Positions 62,895 to 64,000 of a stretch of 64,000 nucleotides of DNA are shown one piece after another. The translations under genes and the position numbers were made by a program. How positions within the stretch are numbered: position 1 is the stretch's first letter; every line of letters starts with the position of its first letter. The notes beneath the pieces were generated by a model that saw nothing but the letters and a program-made list of their open reading frames with translations, was not told where the DNA came from and did not search any database. The stretch covers positions 3,472,001-3,536,000 of the forward strand of contig NZ_CP113529.1 in assembly GCF_026723865.1 (NCBI RefSeq), in the 5' to 3' direction. Origin of the DNA: Mycobacterium sp. Aquia_216. Its GTDB lineage: Bacteria > Actinomycetota > Actinomycetes > Mycobacteriales > Mycobacteriaceae.

Positions 62895-63756
62895 GTTGGA
62901 GTCCGGTCCGATTGCCGTCGCTGACCAGTGCCAGAACTCGCATGTGTCTCACTCCGTGATCGTCGGTGTACGGAAACAGCCGGGCGCTCACGCGCACTCG
63001 ACCCAGGCCGGGAGTGGTCAGTTCGTCGAGTTCGACTACCTCGTCGACGACTTCGCCTTCGAGGGCGCGGTGGAAGACCCCTCCTTCGGCCGCTGACTTA
63101 TGCCGGGGAACGAACCGCCACCGGGCACCGCCAGGGATGCACGACTGAACGCGCAGTTTCGGCTCACCGTTCGGTTCACTCGGCTTGACGGCCGGCTCGA
63201 GAGTCAGGAACAGCGTCGGTACGGAGGCCAGCGCGCACACCCGTGCAGCAGTGGCAGTCAGACTCGCCTCGTAATGGTCGGCCAGGGCTTCCACCAAGCT
63301 CAGATCTATCCGGTTGCCATCCAGATCGGCGCGGAACGCGTCGCGCGGAAACAGCAGCTCCGCAGCACCCTGATCGCACAGTGCCTCCACCGCTGGATCA
63401 CACCACACACCGGCGGGTGGCGCGATCTCGGGGTCGCAACGGTACTGCGGCTGCAAAAGGAAACCGGGCATGAACGTATGGCTGACCTCGTGGAAGGCCG
63501 AGAACCGCTGCCGGCCCCACGACTGGCCAGCCCGCAATCCGATCACCAGACCGTCGGCCGCGGGCACGATCTGACCAGACCACGGAATGTCGAGCTCCTC
63601 AATGCGGATCACGCCGCGATAGGACGCCACCATGTGGTGATCGACCGGCGTCGTCACCCCCAGATCGGCCAGGGTGTCCCGCATCAGGCCCACTACGAGC
63701 TCGCCGGCCGGTGTGCCCGGTGACGCCAGCCGGGCCTCCTCGAATTCGGACCGCAT
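62884..63756 (-). CDS. ImmA/IrrE family metallopeptidase
   Basis: The 290-residue protein was assigned start ATG 63756, because GGAGG lies 5 bases before it; an in-frame GTG at 63762 overlaps that Shine-Dalgarno. The zinc site is HEVSH in FSAFHEVSHTFMPG (89-93). A downstream Glu in the EALCDQGAAELLFP helix is the expected third ligand. The C-terminal part differs from ImmA of ICEBs1 and has a Cys, Arg and Asp-rich stretch. It probably senses a signal and cleaves the XRE repressor encoded by the overlapping gene. The opposite strand is also open over much of this gene, which is a shadow. Confidence 0.88.
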   Translation of the reverse strand: MRSEFEEARLASPGTPAGELVVGLMRDTLADLGVTTPVDHHMVASYRGVIRIEELDIPWSGQIVPAADGLVIGLRAGQSWGRQRFSAFHEVSHTFMPGFLLQPQYRCDPEIAPPAGVWCDPAVEALCDQGAAELLFPRDAFRADLDGNRIDLSLVEALADHYEASLTATAARVCALASVPTLFLTLEPAVKPSEPNGEPKLRVQSCIPGGARWRFVPRHKSAAEGGVFHRALEGEVVDEVVELDELTTPGLGRVRVSARLFPYTDDHGVRHMRVLALVSDGNRTGLQRAS

Positions 63757-63787
63757 TGCCACCTCCGTTCTCGATCAATGATATCTG

Positions 63788-63803
63788 GTTCGCGAAAGGG
63801 AAC
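63788..63803. promoter_or_regulatory. operator-like site, GTTC-N8-GAAC
   Basis: GTTCGCGAAAGGGAAC shares the outer half-sites and spacing with the perfect palindrome 38 bp to its right. It lies in the 116-bp gap between divergent starts. Confidence 0.6.
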
Positions 63804-63825
63804 AAGTGCGTGTACGGTAGGCCGT

Positions 63826-63841
63826 GTTCTCTATAGAGAAC
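63826..63841. promoter_or_regulatory. perfect 16-bp palindrome, candidate XRE operator
   Basis: GTTCTCTATAGAGAAC reads the same on both strands. It is centred between the ImmA-type start and the start of the divergent gene, 31 bp from the latter. The A/T-rich core could overlap a -10 element. Confidence 0.75.
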
Positions 63842-63872
63842 GCCATGTTTCAACAGCGAACAGGAGGCGGCG

Positions 63873-64000
63873 ATGCCGGTCGAAGTAGAGGTCATCGAAA
63901 TCATCGAGGTGGCGCCCGACGGCGACGTCGTCGAGTTCACCGAGATCGTGGAGAACGACAAGCGCCCGCGGGAGCGAGTCGTCATCCGCGTGGACAACAA
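63873..64000 (+). CDS. 5' end of a gene possibly encoding a multiubiquitin-type protein, cut by window edge
   Basis: About 42 residues are seen before the edge. The start, ATG 63873, follows AGGAGGCGG, an excellent Shine-Dalgarno. The peptide MPVEVEVIEIIEVAPDGDVV and then RPRERVVIRVDN is beta-strand-rich. It resembles the leading part of bacterial multiubiquitin-domain proteins, which are followed by E1/E2/JAB-like genes, but 42 residues cannot prove it. It is divergent from ImmA/XRE and lies immediately downstream of the palindromes. Confidence 0.45.
   Translation, partial: MPVEVEVIEIIEVAPDGDVVEFTEIVENDKRPRERVVIRVDN

Larger units (their letters stand above)
45827..64000 (+). mobile_element. 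Tn5053/Tn7-like transposon, left part, continuing past the window
   Basis: A large element inferred from a tniA-tniB-tniQ gene set (46152-50215), preceded by an ordered array of related ~20-bp repeats (45900-46112). A TGTCGCTTATCGGC candidate terminus lies at 45827. Downstream genes are defence- or conflict-like cargo rather than core mycobacterial genes. No second end, inverted copy of the repeat array or resolvase is visible before 64000, so the right boundary is unknown and some cargo assignment is inferential. Cas genes, the mark of CRISPR-associated Tn7 systems, are absent. Confidence 0.7.

Noticed and set aside
50216..64000. Right end of the Tn7-like element
   Set aside because: Scanned for inverted forms of the CCAGAACTAYCTGACA repeat, including near the 52.8 kb and 57 kb sequences. 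Found only weak single matches inside genes, so none is reported.
45827..64000. CRISPR-associated transposon
   Set aside because: No Cas protein, CRISPR repeat or spacer-like array is visible anywhere in the cargo.

Overview
The window is high-GC actinobacterial chromosome, almost certainly from a non-tuberculous Mycobacterium. It carries two adjacent PPE proteins with the PPE-SVP signature, two cutinase-like secreted hydrolases, a WS/DGAT-type acyltransferase, an MPT63-type (DUF1942) secreted protein, a Tat-exported DUF1906 protein like Rv2525c, a DUF732 secreted protein, F420-dependent luciferase-like oxidoreductases and an AnsP-like permease. No tRNA, rRNA or CRISPR array was seen.

Layout. 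1-14 kb is ordinary core/accessory metabolism: a methyltransferase cut by the left edge, PPOX flavin enzyme, alpha/beta hydrolase, MOSC protein, cutinases, thioredoxin-fold protein, DMT transporter, glycosyltransferase, LLM oxidoreductase followed closely by zwf, a lactate permease and a membrane GGDEF protein. 14-17 kb is decaying: a transglutaminase-like gene with a one-base frameshift, a collapsed alpha/beta hydrolase and an A/T-richer membrane-protein gene. 17-28 kb has FKBP, WS/DGAT, amidase, a secreted WWDP-repeat protein, tandem PPE genes, two amino-acid permeases and a PPE relic. 28-36.7 kb has LLM oxidoreductase, a TetR/SDR divergent pair, LGFP lipoprotein, XRE-cupin regulator, O-methyltransferase, esterase-like hydrolase and a Baeyer-Villiger-type monooxygenase. 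An IS3-family element sits at 36.8-38.0 kb. It is followed by DUF1906, DUF1942, GMC oxidoreductase and DUF2236/MpaB genes, then by broken genes (MFS remnant, frameshifted beta-repeat protein).

From about 45.83 kb to the right edge lies a large Tn5053/Tn7-like transposon. It has a repeat array at its left end and a tniA-tniB-tniQ operon, followed by cargo that looks like a defence island. The cargo holds a Phd/YefM antitoxin, a possible UDG-fold protein, a plasmid-type winged-helix protein with a 17-bp inverted repeat upstream, and a 1135-aa SF2 helicase with a possible C-terminal nuclease divergent from an AbiJ-like PD-(D/E)XK protein. It also holds an AAA ATPase/S8 subtilase operon and an XRE/ImmA-type regulator-protease pair. 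That last pair is divergent, across two GTTC-N8-GAAC operators, from a gene cut by the right edge that may begin a multi-ubiquitin operon. No right transposon end was found in the window.

The part most likely to hold undescribed biology is 53.5-64 kb: helicase + AbiJ-like nuclease, AAA + subtilase, and ImmA/XRE-controlled Ub-like gene, all carried by a transposon with its own targeting genes.
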